Positions 20,572 to 31,164 of a stretch of DNA of 64,000 nucleotides are shown here, one piece after another (position 1 is the stretch's first letter; each line of letters starts with the position of its first letter). Made by a program: the position numbers and the translations under genes. The notes below the pieces were generated by a model that ran no database searches, was not told the DNA's origin, and was given only the letters and a program-made list of their open reading frames with translations. This DNA comes from Cylindrotheca closterium (taxonomy: Eukaryota; Bacillariophyta; Bacillariophyceae; Bacillariales; Bacillariaceae). Where the stretch lies: assembly GCA_933822405.4 (NCBI GenBank), contig CAKOGP040001980.1, positions 124,001 to 188,000 of the forward strand. The letters are read 5' to 3'.

Positions 20572-21627
20572 TTACTCGTATTTGAAGCTGGGCTCTGTGC
20601 CACTGATGTTTTGGGCAGCGACAATATTGCAAAGCTCGGCCATTCTCTTGGAGTATCCGGCTTCGTTGTCATACCATGCGTAGATCTTGATCAAAGTGCC
20701 ATCAATAACCTGGGTGGAGAGTGCATCAATGATACAGCTGCGAGTGTCGTTGGTGTAGTCGGTACTGACAAGTGGCTTGGTTTCGTATCCCAAAATTCCC
20801 TTAAGTGGACCATCCTTGGAGGCAGCTTCCAAGGCAGCGTTGACCTCTTCTCGGGTAACAGTTTTGTTGACCTCGAAAACGCAATCAGTGATACTGGCGT
20901 TCAACAATGGAACACGAACGGCCAATCCGTTCAATTTACCCTTTAGCTCGGGATAAATTTCGATAATAGCAGTAGCGGATCCTGTGGAAGTTGGGCACAA
21001 GTTCACCATACCAGACCGAGCACGGCGAAGATCGCTCTTCTTTGTGTTTGGCATATCAACCAAAGTTTGAGTACCTGTAACATCATGAATTGTTGTGATG
21101 CATCCGTGCTTGATACTGAACTTCTCGTGGATGACCTTGACGACAGGAGCCAAACAGTTGGTTGTGCAAGATGCATTGGTGACAAGGGTAGTTTCTTTGC
21201 TAAGCTTCTGGTGGTTGCATCCCAAGACAACATTGAGCGCCCCTTCTTCCTTGACGGGAGCAGAAACGACGACTTGCTTCATACCGCACTTATCAAAGTA
21301 TGGGGAAAGATTATTGACCTTCAAGAACTTTCCAGTGCACTCCATAACCATCTCAACTCCCATAGCAGCCCAATCGACGCTGGTGAAGTCCTGTTCTGAA
21401 GAGAAAGTGACAAGCTTTCCATCAACAGTGAAACCAGAGCTGTCCTCCTTCATTTCGACTTCCTTGTCCCAAGTTCCGTGCACTGAGTCATACTTGACGA
21501 GGTATTGAGCACTTTCGCAGGAGCACAGATCGTTGACGTGCACAATCTCCAAAGTGGGGTCCTCCCATGCATAGCGGAAGACAAGACGGCCGATACGACC
21601 AAATCCGTTGACTGCGCACTTCACCAT
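20572..21627 (-). CDS. NAD-dependent glyceraldehyde-3-phosphate dehydrogenase, divergent class
   Basis: 351 residues, no leader, so cytosolic. NAD-binding NGFGRIGRLVFR, catalytic Cys in NASCTTNCLAP, and the C-terminal YAWYDNEAGYSKR (usually EWGYSNR). Several stretches (VHVNDL, YDSVHGTW, LKGILGYETKPLVSTDY, TDCVFEV) look closer to bacterial GAPDHs of the ArsJ-linked type than to classical GapC. That link, and a bacterial origin, is my inference from remembered family features and needs a tree. It would oxidise glyceraldehyde-3-phosphate in glycolysis. Confidence 0.93.
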   Translation of the reverse strand: MVKCAVNGFGRIGRLVFRYAWEDPTLEIVHVNDLCSCESAQYLVKYDSVHGTWDKEVEMKEDSSGFTVDGKLVTFSSEQDFTSVDWAAMGVEMVMECTGKFLKVNNLSPYFDKCGMKQVVVSAPVKEEGALNVVLGCNHQKLSKETTLVTNASCTTNCLAPVVKVIHEKFSIKHGCITTIHDVTGTQTLVDMPNTKKSDLRRARSGMVNLCPTSTGSATAIIEIYPELKGKLNGLAVRVPLLNASITDCVFEVNKTVTREEVNAALEAASKDGPLKGILGYETKPLVSTDYTNDTRSCIIDALSTQVIDGTLIKIYAWYDNEAGYSKRMAELCNIVAAQNISGTEPSFKYE

Positions 21628-21936
21628 GTTTGATTACTTTCTTGCTGTTTTGAATAGCAAGGGTGGCGGTTACACCTGTAGCGTTCGCTGAAGAAAAGTA
21701 CCAGCTACCACTAAGTTCAATATGGGCTCGACAAACGACAAAGATTCCTTGTGGTGAATCTCGATTTTTGGTGGTGAATCATCGCGGTGATTTGGTCTGT
21801 CCCTCCCCCGGTACATTTGTATGTATCGGTAGGTTTTGTATGTTGTGCTATAGCAATCTCCCCGTCTTCAACATGTCATGCTTAGATATCCAATTCTAGT
21901 AGAAAATATTGAGCTAGTTTACGCTTTGTTCAGTGC
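21628..21936. other. Intergenic region between GAPDH and FtsH genes (GAPDH promoter and FtsH 3' flank)
   Basis: 309 bp with no supported gene. Confidence 0.4.
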
Positions 21937-24500
21937 CTAAGCCAAACCAGGAGTGACTGCGTCCTCTGGATTCTTGGATTCAGAGTCGCCATCATCATCA
22001 GGCGAGCTGCTGTCTGCACCCTTCAGCACTTCCTTCCTTTTTCTCACAAATTCATCGTACTCGGGATTTCCAGCGTAGGGACGCGGTCCAACAAGTTCGA
22101 GCACATCATCGTGATTAATAGTCTCCTTGTCCAATAGCAGGGCGGCAACTTTTTCGACCTCTTCCTTCCGTTCTGTTAGCAAATTGAGTGTTCGTTGGTA
22201 TGCTTCGTCAACAATGCGTTTCGCTTCTTCATCCATGGCTTTCGCAGTTTTCTCTGAGTACGGTCTATCATCAAACATTGCATTCGGGTCCTTGGGAAAT
22301 GCCAGCTGGCCCAAACGAGAGTTCATACCGTAAAGCTGGATGGTACTGTAGACCATATCTGTAACACGACGCAAGTCATCCGATGCTCCAGTTGTGACTC
22401 GGCCAAAGAAAATTTCTTCTGCGGCTCTGCCTGCAAGTGCCATGACTACAATGTCCATGATTTGATCCTGCGTCCGCAGAGCCACCTCCTTTGGAAGGTA
22501 CTGAGCGAAACCAAGCGCACCGCTTGTTCTTGGAATAATTGTGACCTTTAGCAGTGGGTCTGCATGTTCCAGGAACCACCCAGCAACCGCATGCCCTGCT
22601 TCATGATGGGCAACGATGCTTCGTTCTTCCTTGCTCATGATCTTGTTGGATTCCAATCCACCAATGATACGATCTGTAGCTTTCTCAAAATCGTCGAAGT
22701 TGACAGAATCACCCTTTCGTCGAGCAGCCTGAATTGCAGCTTCGTTACAAATATTTGCAATATCTGCTCCCGCAAATCCAGGAGTCAATCCAGCAAGACG
22801 GCCTGCCACGTCCTCAACATCGTTTTCTAATGTGATGCCTTGCAAATGTACCTTAAAAATCTCCTTCCGTCCCTTCAAATCAGGCTTGTCGACGGTGATT
22901 TGACGATCGAAACGACCTGGTCGAGTCAAGGCTTGATCCAATATATCAACACGATTTGTACCAGCCAATACCACAACACCTGTAGATGGGTTGAAACCAT
23001 CCATTTCGACTAGCAATTGGTTCAGTGTATTCTCTCGTTCATCATTACCACCAACTCCACCACGGCCACGTTGTCTTCCAACTGCATCAATCTCGTCAAT
23101 GAAAATGATACAAGGCGCAGTCTCTCTTGCCTCCTTGAAAAGGTCACGGACACGAGAAGGACCAACACCGACAAACATTTCTGGTATTTGGAAAAAAAGC
23201 AATTCAGTGAGGATAGATGCACTTCGTAAATACCTTCAACAAATGATACGCACCAATAAAGTCTGATCCAGAAATGGAGAAGAATGGAACTCCTGCCTCT
23301 CCGGCAACGGCCTTGGCAAGAAGAGTTTTTCCTGTTCCAGGCGGCCCACACAACAAGGCTCCCTTTGGAATCTTTGCTCCTAAATCTGTGAAAATTTCTG
23401 GTTCCTTCAAGAAAGCAACAAACTCCATAATCTCCTTCTTGGCTTCATCACACCCAGCGACGTCGGAAAAGTTGATCTTGACATCTTCTTTAGAGATTTT
23501 CTTGGCAGTCGACTTCCCAATCTTGAAAATCCCGCCCATTCCACCACCGCCACCTTGGTTGGCCCCACCCATGGATCCTGCTGCAAAACGCATAAAGTAA
23601 AACACTGCTCCCATCAATAACAGTGAAGGGATTACATTCATAACTTCAGTTGCCAGACTTGATTCGGCAGTGTATTGAACGGGAATGTCCTGAAGAGGAT
23701 TCATTCCAACCACCCGTTGAGCCTCCTCGAGTTTCTTCTCAAAGGCATCCACACTACCCATGGCAAATCGATATACAATTTGTTGCTCTTTTTGACCCTT
23801 TGAAGGAAAGCTGTTGCGCGAGTACAACTCGTTTGGCATGGAGGTTTCAAAACTTTCGGTGGAGTTCATTGTACCCATTCCTGCACTATCCGCTCCTTGT
23901 TGCCTTCTTTCTGCATAGCGGAATCTCGGAGGTTGTGCTGGTGGCAAACCTTTGGACCCAGGTTTCAGGTAAACCTTTGCCTGAGTGCGATTGTTGGTGA
24001 CCACAATCTTCTCCACTTGACCAGTCTCGAGCAAATGATTGCAAAAGTCATTCCAAGTAATCTCCCGAGTTGAATAGTCAGCTGGCGAGGTATCATCATC
24101 TGACCGCACAATGGCATAGCTGATAGCCATCATCAGGATCCCGGCCATCATGGCACTGGAAAAGTTGGGGGGAATGCCGTTATTGTTGTCACTGCCGCCA
24201 CTACCATCCCCAGATGTTTTGTTTTGTGACCGGAATGAATCAAAGGCATCTCCTAGTCCCTTCTTGGCATCATCATCGGAACTTTTACCGGGCTTTGCTT
24301 CACCTGTTCCGTCTTTCTTTTTGCTGGACTCCTCATTGCTGTCTTTCTCCGCATTTGCTTCTTCGTCTTCTTTTTCCTTTTTGTCCTTGGGGAGAAAGTT
24401 GTCAAATCCCGTACCTTTTCTTGGAATCAGCCAGACTGAATCTTTGAAAGTTTCTTCCAGACGAGAAGAAAGCGCCTTCAACATTGGAACGTTGCTGCCA

Positions 24501-24536
<36 letters not shown>

Positions 24537-24664
24537 AAAAAAAATTTTGATGATTCAGTTATTCGTGAAGTCCTCTGTTGATGATGACTGGCAAGGAGCA
24601 GCTTTCGCCTCTCTTGATTCAAGCTGCGGCGCAAAGCTGACAGCTTTGTTACGTTGAAGCTCAT
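21937..24664 (-). CDS. Mitochondrial m-AAA/FtsH metalloprotease (AFG3-like)
   Basis: Exon 1 is 23254-24664 and exon 2 21937-23180, joined across a 73-bp intron (GTGCGT..CAG) that rebuilds GSDFI|EMFVGVG; 884 residues. Residues 1-30 are Arg-rich (mitochondrial presequence), then a Ser run from a trinucleotide repeat, an acidic linker, an FtsH_ext-like domain ([17 protein letters not shown]) between two membrane spans, and AAA+ with Walker [13 protein letters not shown], Walker [12 protein letters not shown] and second-region RPGRFDRQI. The protease site is [13 protein letters not shown]3 proteins degrade damaged inner-membrane proteins and process precursors in the matrix. Confidence 0.95.
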
Positions 24665-24945
24665 GCTCTCGTATCTCCTCCTGCCACACTACTTGCAGAA
24701 ATGGCCTTGAAACCCAAGAGAGTTCGGAACGTTTTGTTCTTGTCACAGGTTCTGTCAAGTGAAAAGAGTCAGACCGAAATATACCGGTATAAAAAATAGT
24801 GTTCGAAGAGCATCATTCTGACTCATTCGACCATTTGCTCGAAGCAGTCGAACCAATGATGGCCGAAATGAAACATTGACGGTTTGGAGTTTTGGAGAAA
24901 GAGAAATAAGCCACTCATTGTTTCAATATTCATACCCATGTAAAG
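24665..24945. other. Divergent region between FtsH and CHY-RING genes
   Basis: 281 bp holding both 5' ends; no motif I can name. Confidence 0.35.
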
Positions 24946-25842
24946 ATGCCAGATGGTTGTAGCCACTACGAAAACAAATGTGAAATCTGGACACCTTGCT
25001 GCAACCGATACTATCGATGTTTCCGATGTCACGACGAAAATTCTTCGTCTTGTGGAAAGCCCCTCGATAGATCCAACGTCACTAAAATCCGGTGCCGAGA
25101 TTGTGAAATGGAACAAGAACCAGCAAAAGAATGCGATGGCTGCCATGTCTCATTTGCCGAATACATCTGCTTAGAATGCTCGGTGTACCGAAAATCTCAT
25201 CCTGATGGTATCTATCACTGCCCTCATTGCAAGGTATGTCGTGTAGGCAAAGGACTGGACATCAGTCACTGGCACTGTCATTCCTGTTGACTCTGTCTAA
25301 GTATTGAGACGGTGAATAAAGAAAAGCACGAAAAGGTTTGCAAAATAGACGCACGTTCAGTGGACTGTGCTGTTTGTTTCGAAAATTTGCATGACAGCCG
25401 CGGCCCATTGGTGGTAGGTCACTCCTGCGGACACTACCTGCATCAGTCTTGCTGGGAAGCCTACACTAATACCATGGGAAAGATCGCTTGCCCAGTATGC
25501 CAACAACCTTTTGTGGAGATCAACGAATGGAAACTGGCTCGACATGCATTTGTTTCGCACATTGTCCATTGGGTGGTTCTGTTTGTGGCGATGGCGAATG
25601 TGACGGAAAACAAATATCAGGCGGGCGTTGTGACAGTAAGCGTGACGTTAGTCGTTGTGGGGCTTCGAAGATATGGGTTTGCTCTGGGCTCCGTGGTGGC
25701 TTCAATTCTCATGTTTGTACTGTTGACGAAGCATGTGTTTCAGATGGGCATTGGAAACACGGCTTTGCTCTTTGTTCTCCCCATCGCCGTTGACGAGATC
25801 CTACGACGCGTTCATGTTTTGAATTTGCGAGGGCTGCAATAG
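24946..25842 (+). CDS. CHY/CTCHY-RING zinc-finger E3 ligase-like protein with in-frame TGA and C-terminal membrane spans
   Basis: A single frame runs 24946-25842 with one TGA at 25288-25290 (codon 115). The CHY zinc finger (GCSHYENKCEIWTPCCNRY, CHDEN, CRDCE, CDGCHVSF, CLECS) and CTCHY part (YHCPHCKVCRVGKG, HWHCHSC) precede the stop. The frame then continues LCLSIE..KHEKVC, completing the CTCHY pattern, followed by a RING (CAVCF, SCGHYLHQSC, CPVCQQPF) and four hydrophobic segments. In RCHY1-type proteins the residue between C and LCL is Asn, Gly or similar; GGA (Gly) differs from TGA by one base. Possibilities are readthrough (TGA followed by C), selenocysteine, a nonsense allele, or a sequencing error. 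Confidence 0.8.
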
Positions 25843-26332
25843 CTTAGAATCATCTCATCGCATGTTTCATTATTTTGCATTACATTGTTTTGGGCAGTAC
25901 AACGTGCCTATAATTGAGCCTGATCCGGAAACCACACAATAAAACAAGGTTTTAAAACGTTAAAAGAGGATGCCAAAAGCGTGGTCCTAGGACTAAAGTA
26001 GAGACAGTTGTATCACATCTGTTTGAGGAGGGGACCTAGTGCGGTCCGCGGCTTACCCAAAGTTCTTTTGTTTTGGTCAAACCAAAACTCCATCCAGTCA
26101 TTTTGCAAGCCGATATCAACGCTGCCTTGTAATGTATGTTGAACCTATTCGAAAACAGAAAGATAGACTAGATAGACAAAGTAGGACGTATTTTCCACTT
26201 ATGGCTTTTCATGAAAGTTGTATGTTTGTTAGTTGCTTAAAATTGACACTTCTTCCATATTTTTAACATCGCATCATGCACTGTTCTAGTATTTTAACTC
26301 AGGTTTGCAGCTGACTTTACTGCGCCTCGTCA
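25843..26332. other. Convergent intergenic region after CHY-RING and Cdc20 genes
   Basis: 490 bp, no supported gene. I looked here for a SECIS-like element (ATGA..AA..GA stem) and saw none in the first 200 bp. A later ATGA..AA run near 26210-26250 lacks a visible stem. Confidence 0.4.
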
Positions 26333-27949
26333 CTATCGGATAACATGATCCCCAAGTGATACTTCGCCCCATATACTCGAAGCACAGGGCAATAAACGCT
26401 TGCGAATAGGTTCGTCAAAAACATCCCAAAAGCAAAGACTTTCGTCTGCTCCAGCCGATACTACTTGACATCCATCGGGACTGCACGCCGTGCTCAGAAT
26501 ACGTGACGAATGACCCACAAAATCCGTCGTCTTGGTCAAGCTTGAATCGTGTCCATAATCCCATAGCTTCATCAAATGGTCATCGAAGCCATGTGCACTG
26601 GACAACTCACTGCGATGCTGGCTCCACATAACTGAAGTGACTTGAGACCCAGTATCTGTTGAGCTGAAAAGCGCTCCGGTTTGCGAGTTCCAAATTTTGA
26701 TTGTTTTGTCTCTCGCTCCGCCACCACTAGCTAGTACTCCCCGACGATGAGGGTTCCAGTCAATGGCCTTTACTGCACCGTTGTGCTCCCGTAGCTGCAA
26801 ACGAGGCTCCAAGGCTCGGTTTCGGCTAGGAGACATTCTCAAATCCCAGATGCACATCAAGTCGTCGTTACCACCACTGGCAAGCATATCTCCATCTCTG
26901 TTCCACTTCAATCCCACTACCTTCTGTTCGTGAGCGGCACAGCGTGAAACCAACGAATATCGGCATCTGACATCATGGTGAAGGATCATCGAGTCTTCTC
27001 CACCGGTTGTCAGACAGTGTTGGTTCCATGACAACGACAGAACTCGTCCTTGGTGCCCACGGAGGTTGCGAAGCTTCTGTCCTGATTGCGCGTCCCAGAT
27101 CTCGGCTGACGAGTTGGTTCCGATCGCGAGAAATCTCGAGTTTTCACTTGAGTTGCACCACGAGACTGTTGAAGCGTAGTTGTCATGTCCTTGATCATAT
27201 GTTGCTAGTTCAAAGCTATTCGAAGTGGCATAGTCATAAAGGTAGACAATGTTGTCAAGTGCAATCGCCAATACATTGTCCTTGTTCCAGCTTATGTGAT
27301 CCATATAATAGTCGTCCTTGATGCCCTCTGCGTCGAGAATCTTGAACGGTTTGTCTGACACAACTTTGCGGGAAGGTTTTTGTTGCAGTGAGATTCCATT
27401 ATCATGGCTTGACCGAGTGAAACCCACTCCTAGAATGTTGTGCGAGTATGGATCTTCCAATCGTACTTGCGTCTTCGGCACGCAAGATAGCGCTTCACGA
27501 TTCCCAGACCGAAACAGAGATTTCGGTTTGGCGTTGTCATCCAAGGACTCGATGGGATAGTCGCACAGAGAGCTCAATAAGGATTTCTTGAAGAGCTTGC
27601 TGTGTTGTTGAGAGCTCGGTGTATCATCCCGAGCTTCGTCATCGGTTGGTTCCTTGGAGAACAAAGAACGACGACACAAGCTGACGTTCATGGAGCGACG
27701 AGATGGAATAAACCGATCGCCACATTGTGAAGTTGTTAGTTTGGTAGTAGAGACTGGTGTTCTTCCAATCCGAGGAGATGGTGACATCCGAGGAAGACAC
27801 GCTTTCTTCGTCGACGTGGATCTGGCAGGTGTTCGATTGGAACATGGCGTAGAAAGGATTTTAGATTGGAAGGAGTTACCTGAACCACGACGATGAGGCG
27901 AGGTTGACAAGTGAGTTGGGAGGATGGGAAATTTAGCGTTCATGTTCAT
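26333..27949 (-). CDS. Cdc20/Fizzy-family APC/C activator
   Basis: 538 residues. The N-terminal C-box is GDRFIPSRRSMN, which contacts the APC/C. Seven WD40-type repeats follow (VLAIALDNIVYLYDY, SVMWSQHR, LWDYGHDS, LCFWDVFDEP), and the protein ends in IR, the tail that binds TPR subunits. LDAEGIKDDYYMDHISW and the C-box context look more like Cdc20 than Cdh1. The product would activate the APC/C ubiquitin ligase in mitosis. Met at 27949 or 27943 could both start. No intron. Confidence 0.92.
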   Translation of the reverse strand: MNMNAKFPILPTHLSTSPHRRGSGNSFQSKILSTPCSNRTPARSTSTKKACLPRMSPSPRIGRTPVSTTKLTTSQCGDRFIPSRRSMNVSLCRRSLFSKEPTDDEARDDTPSSQQHSKLFKKSLLSSLCDYPIESLDDNAKPKSLFRSGNREALSCVPKTQVRLEDPYSHNILGVGFTRSSHDNGISLQQKPSRKVVSDKPFKILDAEGIKDDYYMDHISWNKDNVLAIALDNIVYLYDYATSNSFELATYDQGHDNYASTVSWCNSSENSRFLAIGTNSSAEIWDAQSGQKLRNLRGHQGRVLSLSWNQHCLTTGGEDSMILHHDVRCRYSLVSRCAAHEQKVVGLKWNRDGDMLASGGNDDLMCIWDLRMSPSRNRALEPRLQLREHNGAVKAIDWNPHRRGVLASGGGARDKTIKIWNSQTGALFSSTDTGSQVTSVMWSQHRSELSSAHGFDDHLMKLWDYGHDSSLTKTTDFVGHSSRILSTACSPDGCQVVSAGADESLCFWDVFDEPIRKRLLPCASSIWGEVSLGDHVIR

Positions 27950-28317
27950 TGTTGTCTTCTATGCAGCAATGCAGAGAAATTATGACAAGTTTGATGCATG
28001 GCTGTTGTATAGTGACAAATCGTGTTTTTCCACGCTCGACGAGACATTTGGTCATGGTTGAAAAAAAAACGAGTGAAGTGAAGAAAAACCAAAAATGTAG
28101 TCATTTGGGTCAAATCGTTATGGGATACTCACCCCTCGACCGACTGGACTACATTTGGTGATGACGATGAGAACACCTGAAAACGGTTTTACGCGCTCAT
28201 CCGTTAGGATCTCTACACGAGTAAAAACCACGATTGGGTTGACCAAGACTGCAAACACTAACAACACCTCAATCCACAATAACAACATTGTTGCATAAAG
28301 GAAGGAAGTATTAAAAG
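27950..28317. other. Divergent promoter region between Cdc20 and SYLF genes
   Basis: 368 bp, no supported gene. It holds a poly-A run near 28062 and no clear cell-cycle element that I could identify. Confidence 0.4.
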
Positions 28318-29081
28318 ATGCCCCTATTGAGTACCAGTAACCAAAGCAAGTCCGGAAAAGGAAATGGAGATGCCATGAAGGAGAGCTTCAACGCGACTGT
28401 TGAAAAGGTCAAGAGTAACGAGTTCTTGCAAGTCGCCAAGGGTTTGGAAACCTTCCGTGGGCACGAAAGTCTCGCGGGATACTTTGAGAAGTCATATGGA
28501 TTTGTCATTTTTGAGAAGGTTGGCAAGGTGAGCCCCCCCTGTTGTTGCTGCTGAGTTGGAAATATGATCCATATTCATGGCGTTCTCATTTGCTCTGCAA
28601 TGACGATTTTCCAAAACAGGGTGGTATTGGCGTTGGTGGAGCCTTTGGAATGGGAAGTGTTTATGTCAACAACAAGGACGGTACAGAGACTTTGGTTGGT
28701 TACTCTAACTTGATGCAGATCAGCGTGGGTCTGCAACTTGGTGGACAGGTCTTTTGTCAAATCATCTTCTTTGAAAACGAAGAAGATCACAAAAGATTTA
28801 CCAGTGGAAGTTTTGAATTTGGAGCTGACGCCCAGGTCGTTGCCTTGACCGCCAGTGCTAGTCTTTCTGCTTCCACAATGGGAAATCAGCCACCAGCATA
28901 TGGTGTGCTACCATCTGGTCGATCCACAATCGGGGGTGCGAAAGAGCAGCCAACGTATGCCAAGGGTTTGGCCGTATTTACGGTACAACTTATGGGTTTG
29001 ATGTACGAAGCGACAGTTCAGGGCCAAAGATTTACCTACACCCCTCTTGAAACCACAATTGTGAACGAACAAATGGGGTAG
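28318..29081 (+). CDS. SYLF (Ysc84-like, DUF500) lipid-binding protein
   Basis: Exons 28318-28527 and 28620-29081 join in phase 0 over a 92-bp intron (GTGAGC..CAG), giving 223 residues. FEKSYGFVIFEKVGK|GGIGVGGAFGMGSVY is the typical SYLF core, with ISVGLQLGGQVFCQIIFF and GADAQVVALTASASLS further on. SYLF domains bind phosphoinositides and appear in actin or membrane-linked proteins; this is a small stand-alone version without SH3 or FYVE parts. Cellular role not predictable. Confidence 0.88.
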
Positions 29082-29509
29082 ATACTTTGCAAAACATCTC
29101 CTTGTATCACGACATTGATCTCGCCGGGCTTTTTTTAAAAAGCCCAACCTCGGAATGATACTCTCAATAACCAAGCACAAATAAGGTAGATATAAAATAT
29201 ATACATACTGTATGTAGAATCGAATGGTTGTCTCATGTTTCAGTTTGTTCCCTTGGTAAGACAAGCGCTTTCGTTCTTGCCTTGCTTGCTTTACAGTCTA
29301 TTTTGGTACGACCCGTCCGACCAATACAAAATTTGTTGCAGAAATTCAGAACTGAACCGGTGGGAGAATCGCAGTACTTCCCGTACATGGAATTGTGTAG
29401 GTACCAAATTTGGTTGAATCATCATCGTCAGGCCGCTCGATGATACAAAACTTCTGAAAACCGCATCGTCCAACGTGGTTGTTGTCGCACTGTCGATAGA
29501 AGTACAATA
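29082..29509 (+). other. Intergenic region with a small hairpin
   Basis: 428 bp, no gene. A hairpin at 29126-29145 (GGGCTTTTT, TT, AAAAAGCCC) lies 45 bp after the SYLF stop and could mark the transcript 3' end. Confidence 0.45.
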
Positions 29510-30969
29510 ATGGCTGCGTACAATAGGCCCACAGAGGCAACTTACACAGTCCATGAAAATGTAACGGTTGACACTTCTGGTATGTTCTGGAACAGTAAAG
29601 AAGCAACTTGGATCTTTTTGTTCTGAAGAAGATACTCACTTCTGTACTTTGTGTTTGTGCGTGTTTGCATCACTTCGTTGCTTCGTTTTAAAAAATAGAC
29701 AACGAAGATCACACATTTTGGTACGTAATGTCCTTTATATCTTTCTTTGTCTAATTCCAGCCACTTTTCTAATTTCTTCCGCTTTTTTTCCTTTTTCCTT
29801 TGAAACTGTTCGATCCTACGTTCTTCTTCAGCGGCATTATGTTTCCAATAAAGTGCAAGGATTTGCTCCCTTTGGATCATATCGTCATCAAGAGTGTCGC
29901 AGTACGTGGTGCGTTGGGACCACTCACTGTTTGGGTCAGCAACGAAGATGGAGGAAATGGTAGAAATCAAGTTCAACTGGATCCGAGGCACTGGACCAAA
30001 TTGTACGAGAAGACACACAAATATTCAAAGCATAGTTACGTAGAATTGGTATTTGACCAGCCGATTAGAATGCGCCCTGGTCAAGTCAAGTGCCTCTATA
30101 TCCATTCGACACTGCCAAACGATGAAGCGATTGTGTACGATAACAGTTACTACGGCATGTCATCAAAACGCTATGATGACGAGAAGCTAACCATCATGAC
30201 CGGACGTGCTCATGTTTCACCCGAAATCTTTGGCCAAAATCCCATTTGGGGCTGGGGTAATGCATGGCGCGACCGACGAGAGTTTGTTGGTCGTTTGGAG
30301 TATGGAACTGTTTACAGGCTATGGAACCCACAAGTCCAAACCAAGTTTGGGGGAAATTTTCAAGACTGCGCCCGTGTTCTATCTCTATGCCAGAGAAGAT
30401 GGGAATCCCCCTTCAGCATGCTTCCCGATGAGTGCATCTACTACATTTTGAACATGTGCCGATGGGACTGGTTCGAGGATGATTGTGATACCATGAAGCA
30501 GAGAAGGCAGAGAGAAAAGAAGCGCATCCGTGAAAAAGAACAACAGGAGAGCGAACAAAGAGAAGCGGAGTCAGAAGCAGTCGGACCAGAAGCAGTCGCG
30601 ACAAATGTAGCAGCAGAGGAACACACAGCCACAGGATGCAATAGGCACAGCATGGATACGGATGACGATGGTGGGGATGACGAAGAATTCGTTGATGATG
30701 ACGAGGAGGAGGATGAGGAGGAGGAAGACGAAGAAGATGATGTCGACAGTGAGGCAGCATGGTCAGATGATGAAGACCAATACCACAATGCCCCAATCCA
30801 ATCATTTACGTTTCAAAACATTGATTCCGACGAGGAGGAAGCGAATGATGATGACAGTGATAATGAAATGGAAACTGCAAGGAATGCTTGGGTTCGTCGA
30901 AACTTTGCTCGAATCCAAGTGCTTCGCGCTCTGGCAGCAATGGAAGACGGAGAGTACGTCGAATATTAG
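29510..30969 (+). CDS. F-box-like protein of unknown function with a 22-nt micro-exon
   Basis: Three exons restore one frame: 29510-29579, 29699-29720 (22 nt) and 29832-30969, introns 119 and 111 bp, 409 residues. The joined start reads ..TVDTS|DNEDHTFC|GIMFPIKCKDLLPLDH. The first half is a beta-rich domain (IKSVAVRGALGPLTVWVS, YVELVFDQPIRM, CLYIHSTLPNDEAIVYD). Near residue 225, SMLPDECIYYILNMCRWDWF resembles an F-box-like helix pair. The rest is Glu/Arg-rich then strongly acidic, from repeats. No catalytic motif. A substrate adaptor of an SCF-like ligase is possible, but only inferred. Confidence 0.7.
29699..29720 (+). other. Micro-exon of 22 nt
   Basis: Flanked by TAG on the left and GTACGT on the right. 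It corrects the phase between exon 1 (leaves one base) and exon 3 (needs two), which no other donor-acceptor pair here does. Confidence 0.75.
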
Positions 30970-31164
30970 CCAACAAGTGTATCGCCAAAGAAGACTGGTT
31001 GGTTGCGCTAATAATTGCTTCCTCCCCAACTACATTTTCAGACAAAGACCTCGTACTGCTTCTTGCAGCACTCCGTTCAAGGTGGCATTATTGCTTTTGG
31101 TCGGTACAGTCGCAGTTGGACTAGTCTTGTCCGGCGGGTACTTGTAGGATGTATATGCACAATT
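30970..31164. other. 3' flank of the F-box-like gene before the duplication
   Basis: About 195 bp between the stop at 30969 and the tandem repeat; no gene. Confidence 0.4.

Noticed and set aside
24480..24545. GAC/GAT trinucleotide run that looked like a separate repeat element
   Set aside because: It is the Ser run of the FtsH leader region and fully explained by coding sequence.
25843..26330. SECIS element that would support selenocysteine in the CHY-RING gene
   Set aside because: No ATGA..AA..GA stem seen in the first 200 bp; a distant ATGA/AA run lacks paired arms.
29542..30018. 158-codon minus-strand frame over the F-box-like gene
   Set aside because: Antisense to coding and introns of a supported gene and starts without features; composition fits a shadow frame.
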